A stretch of 64,000 nucleotides of DNA. Source: Luteolibacter flavescens (GTDB taxonomy: Bacteria > Verrucomicrobiota > Verrucomicrobiia > Verrucomicrobiales > Akkermansiaceae). The notes beneath the pieces were generated by a model. That model was not told the origin of the DNA and did not search any database. It saw only the letters and a list, made by a program, of their open reading frames with translations. Both the position numbers and the translations under genes were made by a program. The stretch is taken from assembly GCF_025950085.1 (NCBI RefSeq), contig NZ_JAPDDS010000004.1, positions 1-64,000 on the forward strand. Direction: 5' to 3'. Shown here piece after piece: positions 43,044 through 59,179 of this stretch (the stretch's first letter is position 1; the number at the start of each line of letters is the position of its first letter).

Positions 43044-43415
43044 ATGGCCAATATCGAACAACTCGTTGAAGAACTCGGCAAGCTCACCGTCCTGGAAGCT
43101 GCCGACCTCGTGAAGAAGCTGGAAGAAACCTGGGGCGTCTCCGCCGCAGCTCCTGTCGGCGTTGCCGTGGCTACCGGCCCGGTCGAAGCCGCAGAAGAGA
43201 AGACCGAATTCGACGTCGTCATCACCGACGGTGGTGCGAACAAGATCGCCGTCATCAAGGCCGTCCGCGAAGTGTCGCCGGGCCTCGGTCTCGCCGACGC
43301 GAAGAAGGTTGTCGAAAGCGCTCCTGCCAAGGTGCTCGAAGGTGTCTCGAAGGACGCCGCCGAAGCTGCCAAGAAGAAGCTCGAAGACGCCGGCGCCAAG
43401 GTCGACCTCAAGTAA
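43044..43415 (+). CDS. rplL: 50S ribosomal protein L7/L12
   Basis: A 123-residue stalk protein: the N-terminal dimerisation helix ([25 protein letters not shown]), an Ala/Val-rich hinge ([22 protein letters not shown]) and the C-terminal domain with [27 protein letters not shown] rare clear Shine-Dalgarno, AAGGAG, lies 8 bases before ATG 43044, fitting the high, multi-copy synthesis of L7/L12. Confidence 0.97.
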   Translation: MANIEQLVEELGKLTVLEAADLVKKLEETWGVSAAAPVGVAVATGPVEAAEEKTEFDVVITDGGANKIAVIKAVREVSPGLGLADAKKVVESAPAKVLEGVSKDAAEAAKKKLEDAGAKVDLK

Positions 43416-43432
43416 TCCAGTTACCGGATTTG

Positions 43433-43468
43433 CTTCGCGGTCCCGTTTTTCGAAGCGGGGCCGCGAAG
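43433..43468 (+). other. Attenuator-like hairpin between rplL and rpoB
   Basis: A 13-bp stem with one G-U pair (CTTCGCGGTCCCG 43433-43445, CGGGGCCGCGAAG 43456-43468) and a 10-base loop is followed by TCTTCT rather than a full T-run. The position matches the known attenuator before rpoB in other bacteria. Partial termination here is inference. Confidence 0.55.
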
Positions 43469-43621
43469 TCTTCTCCGGAACCGGCGGAAGCCGTCACGAA
43501 AGTCCCTCCCAACCAGCGACCGTTTCCGCCGATCCCGGACCTTTTCTCCATCCTCTGAATCTCATTCGCCCGGTGCCGCTAGCGGTCCGGGCTCAACTCG
43601 CAAGAAGCACCACTACCAGCC

Positions 43622-47506
<3,885 letters not shown>

Positions 47507-47549
47507 TAGCCCGAACCACGAACCGACATCCCAACAAGCCTAAGACAGC

Positions 47550-51701
<4,152 letters not shown>

Positions 51702-51743
51702 GCGGTTAGCGGGTGATCCGCTGATCGAGAATCAAATCACAAG

Positions 51744-51776
51744 CCCGGTCGTGCGAAAGCGCGGCCGGGTTTTTTT
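51744..51776 (+). terminator. Intrinsic terminator after rpoC
   Basis: An 11-bp stem with two G-U pairs (CCCGGTCGTGC 51744-51754, GCGCGGCCGGG 51759-51769), a GAAA tetraloop, then seven T. It closes the tuf-to-rpoC cluster. Confidence 0.92.
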
Positions 51777-51852
51777 GTGGGGAGATGGCCATGCATGAAA
51801 GGGTTCCGTGCGAGTCGCGGGCGGGGCTTGTTTGATCGAGTGGCCTGCCCCG

Positions 51853-51941
51853 TATCGCGGCCCTTCAGGCCGCCGGTCTGTGCCCGTCTATTACCCCGGG
51901 CGCTGCCCGGGGCTGAGGGATGGCCGGGCCTTTGGCCCTGG
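51853..51941 (+). repeat. Family C element, copy 3
   Basis: It runs from TATCGCGGCCCTTCAGGCCG to GGGCCTTTGGCCCTG, with a nested CCCCGGGC-GCT-GCCCGGGG palindrome. Together with the ~50 bases before it (GCGGGCGGGGCTTGTTTGAT) and the 7-bp array after it, it forms a longer direct repeat with 52312-52556. Confidence 0.85.
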
Positions 51942-51950
51942 GAAGGCGGA

Positions 51951-51998
51951 GGATGGAGGATGGAGGATGGAGGATGGAGGATGGAGGATGGAGGATGG
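51951..51998. repeat. 7-bp tandem array GGATGGA (about 7 units)
   Basis: Six full units and a partial one directly follow family C copy 3. A second array of the same unit lies at 52467-52556. Confidence 0.9.
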
Positions 51999-52050
51999 TG
52001 CACTGGTTTTGCCGGCGAGCGTGCTGTGCCAGGGACCTGGGGGATTTTTT

Positions 52051-52082
52051 CAACCACAGATCGACGCGGATGGACACAGATG
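52051..52082. repeat. Dispersed CACAGAT-type repeat
   Basis: The text AACCACAGATCGACGCGGAT followed by GGACACAGATG resembles the CACAGAT-n-CACAGAT repeat seen between genes of many bacteria. Single copy in this window. Confidence 0.5.
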
Positions 52083-52170
52083 AAGAAGGGATGGGTGGAT
52101 GGGGTGAGGAGGTGAAGCGGACGAAGCGGGTAAGGCATGGATGTGATGGCAGGGCGGGGTGATCGGGGTT

Positions 52171-52259
52171 CTCAGGGCCAAGGGCCCGGCCATTCCTCAG
52201 CCCGGGCCATCGGCCCGGGTGTGGACGGGGAATCGATGGCGGCCTGAAGGGCTGCGATA
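52171..52259 (-). repeat. Family C element, copy 4
   Basis: Inverted relative to copies 3 and 5 and lying between them. It keeps CCCGGGCCATCGGCCCGGG and GCGGCCTGAAGGGC. Confidence 0.8.
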
Positions 52260-52368
52260 CGTTTCGGTGGGTCTCGACCGGAAGGAAGGCAACGAGGCGA
52301 TCGCCTTCCGTGAAGGCGTTCCGTGCGGGGCGCGGGCGGGGCTTGTTTGATCGAGCGGGCTTGTCACG

Positions 52369-52456
52369 TATCGCGGCCCTTCAGGCCGCCGATCTGTGCC
52401 CGTCTATTACCCCGGGCGCTGCCCGGGGCTGAGGGATGGCCGGGCCTTTGGCCCTA
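52369..52456 (+). repeat. Family C element, copy 5
   Basis: Nearly identical to copy 3, including the GCCCGTCTATTACCCCGGGC stretch and the flanks on both sides, so the two arose by a recent direct duplication about 515 bases apart. Confidence 0.85.
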
Positions 52457-52466
52457 GGAAGGCGGA

Positions 52467-52556
52467 GGATGGCGGATGGAGGATGGAGGATGGAGGATGG
52501 AGGATGGAGGATGGAGGATGGAGGATGGAGGATGGAGGATGGAGGATGGAGGATGG
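52467..52556. repeat. 7-bp tandem array GGATGGA (about 13 units)
   Basis: One GGATGGC, eleven GGATGGA (52474-52550) and a partial unit. It is longer than the sister array at 51951, which shows that copy number has changed since the duplication. Confidence 0.92.
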
Positions 52557-52602
52557 GGGCCGCTGCTGGAGCGCTGGATTTGGCCGGATTGGGGGGCGAG
52601 CC

Positions 52603-53291
52603 ATGGGTGAGAGCTGCTTCGTTGTGGGAGCAGCCCGCTGGGAGCGCGTGCCACCGGCTCGCTTGGACGGGCGTGCGAGGTGATCTAACAGGCACGCCTC
52701 TTGATGATTTCCTACGAGCGGCTTTTGCCCTGGGTTCGCCGACCTTCCAAGCGGGCCAGTGGCCACGCGCTCCCAGGGGGGCTTAGGGAAAGTCGGAGCC
52801 GGAGTGCTGGCTTCGGCCTGCTTGGATGGGTTTTCGGGAAGGGGGCACGTGAGACCATCGTGGTCCGCATCGCTCCGCGTGCGGTTCGCCGGTAGGGGAG
52901 CGGTGGGTGATGCCCGCCGCCATCGCCGCCATGCCAGGAGGCCGCCCCGTGGTGCCTGCTATCCCGAAGCCACAATAACAAAGCCCGCAGCCAGAACTGC
53001 TTCGCCGCACGCGGAGCGATGCGGACCACGATGGCACAAGGTCTCCGTCGGCCTTGGGAGCTGCTTCCTTGTGTGGAAGCTGTCTGCTGGGAGCGCGTGC
53101 CACCGGCTCGCTTGGACGGATAGGCGAAGTGATCTAACAGATACGCCTCTTGGGTATTTGCTACGAGCGGCTTTTGCCCTGAGTTCGCCGACCTTCCAAG
53201 CGGGCCGGTGGCCACGCGCTCCCAGGGGGCGCAGGGTCGCGGCGGGTATGAAGAGCTGCTTCGGGCCGGTCTGATGACCGGCGCTCCCAGG
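52603..53291. repeat. Family E copies 2 and 3 with family A units
   Basis: Two ~180-bp copies (52603-52790 and 53057-53230) share GGGAGCGCGTGCCACCGGCT, the GGTGATCTAACAGG or AGTGATCTAACAG stretch, TACGAGCGGCTTTTGCCCTG, and an A-type end (GCGGGCC core with GCTCCCAGG). Between them is an inverted pair of ~30 bases (52854-52887 and 53005-53034, GGTCCGCATCGCTCCGCGTG core). A family A copy with the TGAT loop follows at 53265-53291. No gene is seen here. Confidence 0.8.
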
Positions 53292-53325
53292 GGAGCGGCG
53301 CGGGCGGGGCACTCCGCTTGCGGAA

Positions 53326-53417
53326 GCACTCCGCCGTTAGCACCTCCGCCGTTAGCACCTGCGGCGTTAGCACCTGCGGCGTGGCACCTGCGGCGTGGCA
53401 CCTGCGGCACTCCGCCT
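53326..53417. repeat. 14-15-bp tandem repeat at the 3' side of ftsK
   Basis: Six or so units of the form GCACCTGCGGCGTTA or GCACCTGCGGCGTG, with early variants GCACTCCGCCGTTA, ending in GCACTCCGCCTAC. It ends 12 bases before the ftsK stop (53430). Confidence 0.85.
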
Positions 53418-53429
53418 ACAGCGCGGCGC

Positions 53430-55904
53430 TTACTTGAGGTAGACTTCGCGGGGCTTGGCGCCGTCGCCGGGGCCTACGACGCCGCGGGCTTCGAGGATGT
53501 CCACCATGCGGGCGGCACGGGTGTAGCCGAGGCGGAGGCGGCGCTGGAGCAGGGAGGTGCTGCACTTCTGCTCCTGGCGGGCGACCTCGATGCAGCGCAT
53601 GATGAGTTCTTCATCGGCGGCGGAGATGTCTTCCTCGCCGTCGTCATCGTCGCCGCCATTGTCGATGGAGCGCTGGATATCGACCTCGAAATTCGGCTCG
53701 GCCTGGGCGGCGCAGTGGTCCACGAGGCGCTCGACTTCCTCGTCGGAGACAAAGGCTCCCTGCGAGCGCTCGAGCTTCGCGGAGCCGGGCGGGAGGTAGA
53801 GCATGTCGCCCTTGCCGACGAGCTTGTCGGCGCCCTTCGTGTCGAGGATGACGCGGGAGTCGAGCTGCGAGGAGACCTGGAAGGCGATGCGGCAGGGGAT
53901 ATTCGCCTTGATGATGCCGGTGACGACGTCCGCGCGCGGGGTCTGCGTGGCGATGATGAGGTGGATGCCGGCGGCGCGGGCCTTTTGGGCGATGCGCGCG
54001 ATGCACATCTCGACGTCGGCCGGGGCGGTCTGCATGAGGTCCGCGAGCTCGTCGATGAGGACGACGATGTAGGGGTAGCGGTCCGGGATCTTGTCTTCCT
54101 CGATGGGCAGCTCGTCCTCGTCGGCCTCGGGTCCGAGTTCGCCGGACTCGAGGGCGGCGGCGATGGACTCGATGGACTCCATGTCCACTTCCTCGTCGGC
54201 ATTCCACGGCGGGGTGTCCTGCTCGGTCTCCTCGGCCGGGGTCTCGGTTTTCTCCGGGCGGACGCGGTTGTTGAAGGAGTCGAAATTCCGCACGCCTGTC
54301 TTCGCGAAGACGCGGTAGCGCTTCTCCATTTCATTCACCACCCACTTGAGCGCGGCGACGACCTTCTTCGGGTCGGTGACGACGGGGACGACGAGGTGGG
54401 GCAGCTTGTTGTACATCTGCATCTCGACGACCTTCGGGTCCACCATGATGAAGCGGAGTTCATCCGGGCCGAACTTGAAGAGCATCGAGGCGATGATCGA
54501 GTTGATGCAGACGGACTTGCCGGAGCCCGTGGCACCGGCGACGAGCAGGTGGGGCATGGCAGCGAGGTCGCCGATGACGGTCTTGCCATAGACGTCCTTG
54601 CCGAGGGCGAGGGGGATCTTCTTCTTCGCGGAGCGGAACTCCGGGTCCTGTAGTAGTTCGCGGAGGGGGACGGAGACCTTCTGGGAATTCGCGAGCTCGA
54701 TGCCGACGGTGTCCTTGCCGGGAATGGGGGCGAGGATATTGATGCGCTCGGCGCAGGTGGCGCGGGCGAGGTCGGCCTCGAGCTGGGAGATGCGGGAGAC
54801 ACGGAGGCCGGTGGAGGGGTAGATCTCGTAGCGGGTGATGGTGGGGCCGCGGGTGATGTCGCCGGGCGTGACCTCGATGCCGAAGGCGCGGAGCGTCTCG
54901 ACGATGGTGCGCTGGGTGGCGAGGAGCTCGTCGCGGTTCGCCTCCGGTGCTTCTTCCTCCGGGAGGGCGTCGAGCAGGTCGAAGCCCGGGAGATCGTAGT
55001 CTTCGAAGCCGGCGGTGGAGAGGGAGAGATGGCTGGCGGACTTCCGCTCGAAGGGCTTGTCGCCGGGCTTTGGCGCCTCGATGCGGCGCTGGGAGGCATC
55101 GAAGATCTGGGGCGCGGGGGTTTCGCGCAGCGGGAGCTCCTGCTGGGAATTTGGCGGGGTCTCGGGAGTGACGGCGGGTGCGGTGGGGGGCACCTTGCCG
55201 GTCTCGCGTTCCTTGCGGCGGCGCTCGCGTTCGCGCTCGCGCTCGGCGGCGCGGAGTTCTTCCTTCGCGGTCTCGAGGTTGGTGAGTTCGCGGCGCTCGC
55301 GGAAGGCGGCGATCCACCCGGAGACGATGGCGGCGCAGCCCTTCAGGAAGCTGATGGGGCGCTGGCCGGTGATGAGGATGAGGGCGACGAGGTAGGTGCC
55401 GCCGAGGAGGATGAGCGAGCCGACCTTTCCGATGAGCTTCAGGAAGATGAAGTGCGCGAGCAGGTAGCCGGTGACGCCGCCGGGGCCGGTGAAGTCATCC
55501 GCATGGCCGCCGAGTGCGTGCATGAAGGCGGCACCGCTGAGGGTGAGCACGGTGAAGCCGAGCATGGTGCGCGGCCACAGCCGGGCATCGAAGACGAGCT
55601 TCGCCACGCCGAACCAGATGAGCGCGACCGGCACGATGTAGCCCGCCGCGCCGAAGAGCGACACCTGGGCGAAGCCGAGGAAGGCACCGACGATGCCGAT
55701 GAAATTGTGCGTGGGCTCGCCCGGCGGCGTGGGCTCGGCGAAGGCCTCCATGAGGCCGGTGGAGGGGAGGTCCCGCGGCGTGTAGGAGATGACCGAGAGG
55801 AAGGCGATGAGGCCCGCACAAATCAGGATGGCCCCGACGACCTCATTGGACCATCGGGGGACTTCGGGGGCCTCGCCCCGCTTGCGGTTGTCACTCTTTG
55901 CCAT
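53430..55904 (-). CDS. ftsK: DNA translocase FtsK/SpoIIIE
   Basis: An 824-residue protein. About four membrane helices lie near residues 18-42, 72-96, 108-132 and 150-185. A charged linker (AERERERERRRKERET, PPTAPAVTPETPPNSQQE) reaches the motor domain. Walker A is VAGATGSGKS (about 452-461), Walker B VVLIDELADLM (about 612), then ATQTPRADVVTG and the gamma winged-helix domain at the C-terminus (SLLQRRLRLGYTRAARMVDILEARGVVG). It pumps chromosome ends through the septum. An acidic insert of about 60 residues precedes Walker B. ATG 55904; an open frame to 55997 lacks helix character. Confidence 0.95.
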   Translation of the reverse strand: MAKSDNRKRGEAPEVPRWSNEVVGAILICAGLIAFLSVISYTPRDLPSTGLMEAFAEPTPPGEPTHNFIGIVGAFLGFAQVSLFGAAGYIVPVALIWFGVAKLVFDARLWPRTMLGFTVLTLSGAAFMHALGGHADDFTGPGGVTGYLLAHFIFLKLIGKVGSLILLGGTYLVALILITGQRPISFLKGCAAIVSGWIAAFRERRELTNLETAKEELRAAERERERERRRKERETGKVPPTAPAVTPETPPNSQQELPLRETPAPQIFDASQRRIEAPKPGDKPFERKSASHLSLSTAGFEDYDLPGFDLLDALPEEEAPEANRDELLATQRTIVETLRAFGIEVTPGDITRGPTITRYEIYPSTGLRVSRISQLEADLARATCAERINILAPIPGKDTVGIELANSQKVSVPLRELLQDPEFRSAKKKIPLALGKDVYGKTVIGDLAAMPHLLVAGATGSGKSVCINSIIASMLFKFGPDELRFIMVDPKVVEMQMYNKLPHLVVPVVTDPKKVVAALKWVVNEMEKRYRVFAKTGVRNFDSFNNRVRPEKTETPAEETEQDTPPWNADEEVDMESIESIAAALESGELGPEADEDELPIEEDKIPDRYPYIVVLIDELADLMQTAPADVEMCIARIAQKARAAGIHLIIATQTPRADVVTGIIKANIPCRIAFQVSSQLDSRVILDTKGADKLVGKGDMLYLPPGSAKLERSQGAFVSDEEVERLVDHCAAQAEPNFEVDIQRSIDNGGDDDDGEEDISAADEELIMRCIEVARQEQKCSTSLLQRRLRLGYTRAARMVDILEARGVVGPGDGAKPREVYLK

Positions 55905-56062
55905 GTCCGGATTTCCCCCGGCGAGCATCCCCCGCATGGGACGGTGGGGCAAGATTGATTTCGTGGGCTGGAAGGTCTGGAAATCCTTAGTTTTCAATCC
56001 CGTGACTTGGGATTGCGCAGATCTGGCTTCCGGTTTTGCCCGCGGGAGGCATCTTCCGCGGC

Positions 56063-56995
56063 GTGGAACCGATCGTTTTCAGCCCCCTCTACATGCAGCG
56101 CGTCTGGGGCGGACGCGAACTGGAGACCAAGTACGGCCGCACGCTGCCGGATGCCGCGCCCTACGGCGAGTCCTGGGAAATCGTGGACCGGGAGAAGGAG
56201 CAGTCGGTGGTGAGGGGCGGCAGCCTGGCGGGGCAGACGCTGCACGAGCTGTGGACGGGCCGGCGCGAGGAAATCTTCGGCTCCGGGCTGCCGGAGAGCG
56301 AGCGCTTCCCCCTGCTGATCAAGGTGCTGGACGCGCGGGACGATCTCTCCATCCAGGTGCACCCGCCGGTGCATCTAGCGGCGGAGCTGGGCGGCGAGCC
56401 GAAGACGGAGATGTGGTACATCGCCGGTGCGGACGCGGGGGCCAGGCTGTATGTGGGCATGAAGCCGGGGGCGACGCGCGCGGACTTCGAGAAGGCGATT
56501 GCGGACGGCACGGTGGCGGACTGCGTCCACTCGATCGAGCCGCAGGCGGGGGATTCCATTTTCATCGCCTCCGGGCGGCTGCACGCGATCGGCGCGGGCT
56601 TCCTGATCCACGAGATCCAGCAGAACAGCGACACGACCTACCGGGTGTTTGACTGGAATCGCCTGGGGCTGGATGGCCAGCCGCGCGAGCTGCACGTGGC
56701 GGAGTCGCTGGCGAGCATCGACTTCGAGGACTTCGCGCCGGGGATGGACGTGGCGCGGGGGACGGTGATCGCGGAGTGCGAGTTTTTCCGCGTGGAGAAG
56801 CTGGTGCTGGCGGCGGAGGAGACGGCGGGGAACCGGGACATCGGGCGATTTTCGATCTTCTCCGTGGCGGAGGGCGCGGTGGTCTGCGAGGGGAACCGCT
56901 TCACGAAGGGCGACTTCTTCCTGCTGCCGCAGGGCGCCGGCCAGCTCCGCGCCGAGGTGGACTCGGTGGTGCTGCGGACGACGCTGCCAGGGTAG
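56063..56995 (+). CDS. manA: Mannose-6-phosphate isomerase, class I
   Basis: A 310-residue cupin-type enzyme interconverting mannose-6-P and fructose-6-P. It shows PLYMQRVWGGRELE, APYGESWEIVDRE, the zinc region LSIQVHPP (His about 100) with KTEMWY (Glu about 113), and ASGRLHAIGAGFLIHEIQQNSDTTYRVFDW. Start GTG 56063; a TTG at 56036 is possible but adds nothing conserved. Supplies precursors for mannosylated polysaccharides. Divergent from ftsK. Confidence 0.88.
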   Translation: MEPIVFSPLYMQRVWGGRELETKYGRTLPDAAPYGESWEIVDREKEQSVVRGGSLAGQTLHELWTGRREEIFGSGLPESERFPLLIKVLDARDDLSIQVHPPVHLAAELGGEPKTEMWYIAGADAGARLYVGMKPGATRADFEKAIADGTVADCVHSIEPQAGDSIFIASGRLHAIGAGFLIHEIQQNSDTTYRVFDWNRLGLDGQPRELHVAESLASIDFEDFAPGMDVARGTVIAECEFFRVEKLVLAAEETAGNRDIGRFSIFSVAEGAVVCEGNRFTKGDFFLLPQGAGQLRAEVDSVVLRTTLPG

Positions 56996-57024
56996 GTGAG
57001 GGAAGGGGCGGGGTGGGTGCTTGC

Positions 57025-57175
57025 CCTTCGTAGCGGATGCGCTCGTAGCGGATGCGCTGCGCGCTTCCGGCTGGGCGGGCTTTGTTTGGGGATCGCGACG
57101 TTGATTGTGTGGGCGGTCCGCACCCTGCCGGAACGACGAAGTCGTTCCGCTACGAAAGGAGAAAGTTTAGACGCG
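57025..57175. repeat. Family F-like piece with a changed palindrome
   Basis: CGTAGCGGATGCGCTGCGCG and GGTCCGCACCCTGC-like text lead to a palindrome with arms CGGAACGAC (57129-57137) and GTCGTTCCG (57141-57149), loop GAA, then CTACGAAAGG. Compared with 20678-20698 the third arm base pair changed from A-T to G-C on both sides. Confidence 0.7.
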
Positions 57176-57264
57176 CCTCGCTACGAGAATCCCTCGTGCA
57201 CCAGTGCTGGTGACGGGAAAAAAGTGGCTGCTTTCAGAAAACCCGGCGTGATGATAGGTCAGAC

Positions 57265-57741
57265 ATGAAAACCACTATCATCATCATCGCAATGCTGGCT
57301 GCAGGGGTTGCAGGCCTCTCCGCGGAGGAGACGAAGGCAAAGGTGAGCATCGACGAGCTTCACGAAAACAAGACGCTCGTGGGAAAGCTAGGTGAGCCCT
57401 TTGGCAAATTGCTCCGGGTCAGGTGCCGTGCCTTCGTCCCGGACAAGAACAAGCCACTCTCCAAGGCGGATGAATCCGAAGAATGGGTAGAGATCATGGC
57501 CGCTGATGGAAAGCTCTTCGGAGTGCCCATCCTGATGAAATGGCGCGCTTTCCAGATCAATCCCGTGGCGAAGCCCGCGCCCGGCAAGACGATCGAGGTC
57601 TGGGGATACGAGACGGGAGGATTCGAGGGCATGCCCAATGGAAGCTTCGAGCACGTGCCCAGGGTGGCCGGCACCGGGTTCCGGTTCGTCAGCTCTCTCG
57701 TCGCGCTGAAGGAGATCGAACCGAAGGAGGAGAAGAAATGA
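57265..57741 (+). CDS. Secreted hypothetical protein
   Basis: A 158-residue protein with a signal peptide (MKTTIIIIAMLAAGVAGLSA) and a compact beta-rich mature part (LVGKLGEPFGKLLRVRCRAFV, EEWVEIMAADGKLFGVPILMKW, KTIEVWGYETGGFEGMPNGSF). The size and strand pattern resemble an OB-like domain, but I recognise no family. The C-terminus is short and charged (KEEKK). Converges on vsr with a 21-base gap. Confidence 0.65.
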   Translation: MKTTIIIIAMLAAGVAGLSAEETKAKVSIDELHENKTLVGKLGEPFGKLLRVRCRAFVPDKNKPLSKADESEEWVEIMAADGKLFGVPILMKWRAFQINPVAKPAPGKTIEVWGYETGGFEGMPNGSFEHVPRVAGTGFRFVSSLVALKEIEPKEEKK

Positions 57742-57762
57742 ATGCGTGAAGTAAATTGAGGA

Positions 57763-58224
57763 TCACTCCTTGCGGACCTTGGGGTGCACCCGCGGCTTCC
57801 CCTCGATCAGCACCGGCAGGCGCTTCTCCAGCCACTCGCGTGCGGCCCTTGTCTTCACGGTGCAGGCCCACAGGGTGACGACGTGCCAGCCCAGCCGGTG
57901 CAGCTCGTTTTCCACGCGGGCGTCGCGGGCCTTGTTTCCGGCGATCTTTGCCTCCCACCAGTCGCGGCGGGTACTCGGCATCTTGAAGTCCGGGCAGTGC
58001 TCGTGGCCGTGCCAGAAGCATCCGTGGACGAAGATCGCCACGTGGTGTTTTGCCAGCACCAGGTCCGGCCGTCCGGGCAGGGACTTGTTGCGCGGGCCGG
58101 CGACGGTGAAGCGGTAGCCGAGCCGGTGCACCATCGAGCGCACCAGCAGCTCCGGCTTGGTATTGCTGCCGCGGATGCGGGACATCACCTCCGAGCGCTT
58201 TTCCGCGGACCAGATGTCGGCCAT
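57763..58224 (-). CDS. vsr: Very short patch repair endonuclease (Vsr)
   Basis: A 153-residue DNA mismatch endonuclease. It matches Vsr through SEVMSRIRGSNTKPELLVRS, LPGRPDLVLAKH (catalytic Asp 54), FVHGCFWHGHEHC (zinc/catalytic Cys and His, residues 66-77) and RRDWWEAKIAGNKARD. The enzyme nicks beside T-G mismatches formed by deamination of 5-methylcytosine. No cytosine methyltransferase gene is within reach, so its usual partner is absent here. ATG 58224; the longer open frame to 58371 has no conserved part. Confidence 0.88.
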   Translation of the reverse strand: MADIWSAEKRSEVMSRIRGSNTKPELLVRSMVHRLGYRFTVAGPRNKSLPGRPDLVLAKHHVAIFVHGCFWHGHEHCPDFKMPSTRRDWWEAKIAGNKARDARVENELHRLGWHVVTLWACTVKTRAAREWLEKRLPVLIEGKPRVHPKVRKE

Positions 58225-58402
58225 GCGTGGAATAGCGCGGAGGAATCCACCCGGCGCAAGCGGATAGACGGGCAGCTTCGCTTGAAACCGGCGAATTCCG
58301 CTCGGTTGTTTGCAAGTGGAGTAGCGTGCGGCAGCGTGGCTTTCCGCTCCTCTGCAAGGTGGCGATTGCAAGAGCCGTGCGGCCTACATATGAGAAGGCA
58401 AG

Positions 58403-59002
58403 ATGAAGATGATAAAGACGATTCCTCTCCTGGTCACCCTTTTGACTTGCGCGGCGTCGCAAGCGGCATCCGTGATTTACCGTTTCGATGGAGTCGTCTC
58501 AGGAAGCCTCTTTGACGACTCGAGGATATTTGAAAGCCAGCACGGTGTTATCATGGGCGTCACCACGGTAACCTACTTTTTTGAAGTGGACTTTGATCGT
58601 GATGCCGGTCAATTTACCACCCCCGTACAGACGGTGGAGTATTTCTACAGCGAACTCAAGGGGGACGGATTGGCCGAGTCCTTCATGGGCAGCACGTATG
58701 ATCAAGATGCAGTCCAAGGCGCCAATATTGATTTCTCTGACTTTCACGATACTGGCAAGTTGACTGGCGGCAAGGTGGTGACGATCCACACCAACGATAC
58801 GAGAACGTCCTTGTGGCGAGTCGAAGACTGGCAGGTTGGACAGAGTTTTCTATTCACGGATGTCACCCGGCCCGTAGGAAGCGTAACCAGCATAGGACTG
58901 CATGGTAACGTCACGCTGACATCCATTGAACCAGTCCCCGAGCCTGCTTGCGCCACATTGGCCGGCTTGGCTGGACTTCTCGCCCTGCGCCGCCGCCGGT
59001 AG
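58403..59002 (+). CDS. PEP-CTERM sorting-domain protein
   Basis: A 199-residue exported protein. The signal peptide (MKMIKTIPLLVTLLTCAASQA) and a beta-rich body (IYRFDGVVSGSLFDD, VTTVTYFFEVDFDRDAGQF) end in a PEP-CTERM tail: VPEPACATLAGLAGLLALRRRR, i.e. the PEP motif, a helix and an Arg cluster. Such tails are cut and handled by exosortase (EpsH family). Base composition is clearly more AT-rich than neighbouring genes (about half GC), which may reflect recent arrival or relaxed codon use. ATG 58403. Confidence 0.85.
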   Translation: MKMIKTIPLLVTLLTCAASQAASVIYRFDGVVSGSLFDDSRIFESQHGVIMGVTTVTYFFEVDFDRDAGQFTTPVQTVEYFYSELKGDGLAESFMGSTYDQDAVQGANIDFSDFHDTGKLTGGKVVTIHTNDTRTSLWRVEDWQVGQSFLFTDVTRPVGSVTSIGLHGNVTLTSIEPVPEPACATLAGLAGLLALRRRR

Positions 59003-59179
59003 TTGCGGCGGTCATGTTCCCGCTTGCTCTGCGAGAGGGGGGCTGCGGAGACCTGATCATTTTCACTTTTCTCAAGTTGGATCCATGGATGCTTCTTGTG
59101 TGGATCGCTAAAGATGAATGGTTTGTGGAAGAATGGAATCGACGATCTGCTTCGGTTCTCACAAGATCCACCCACCGCC

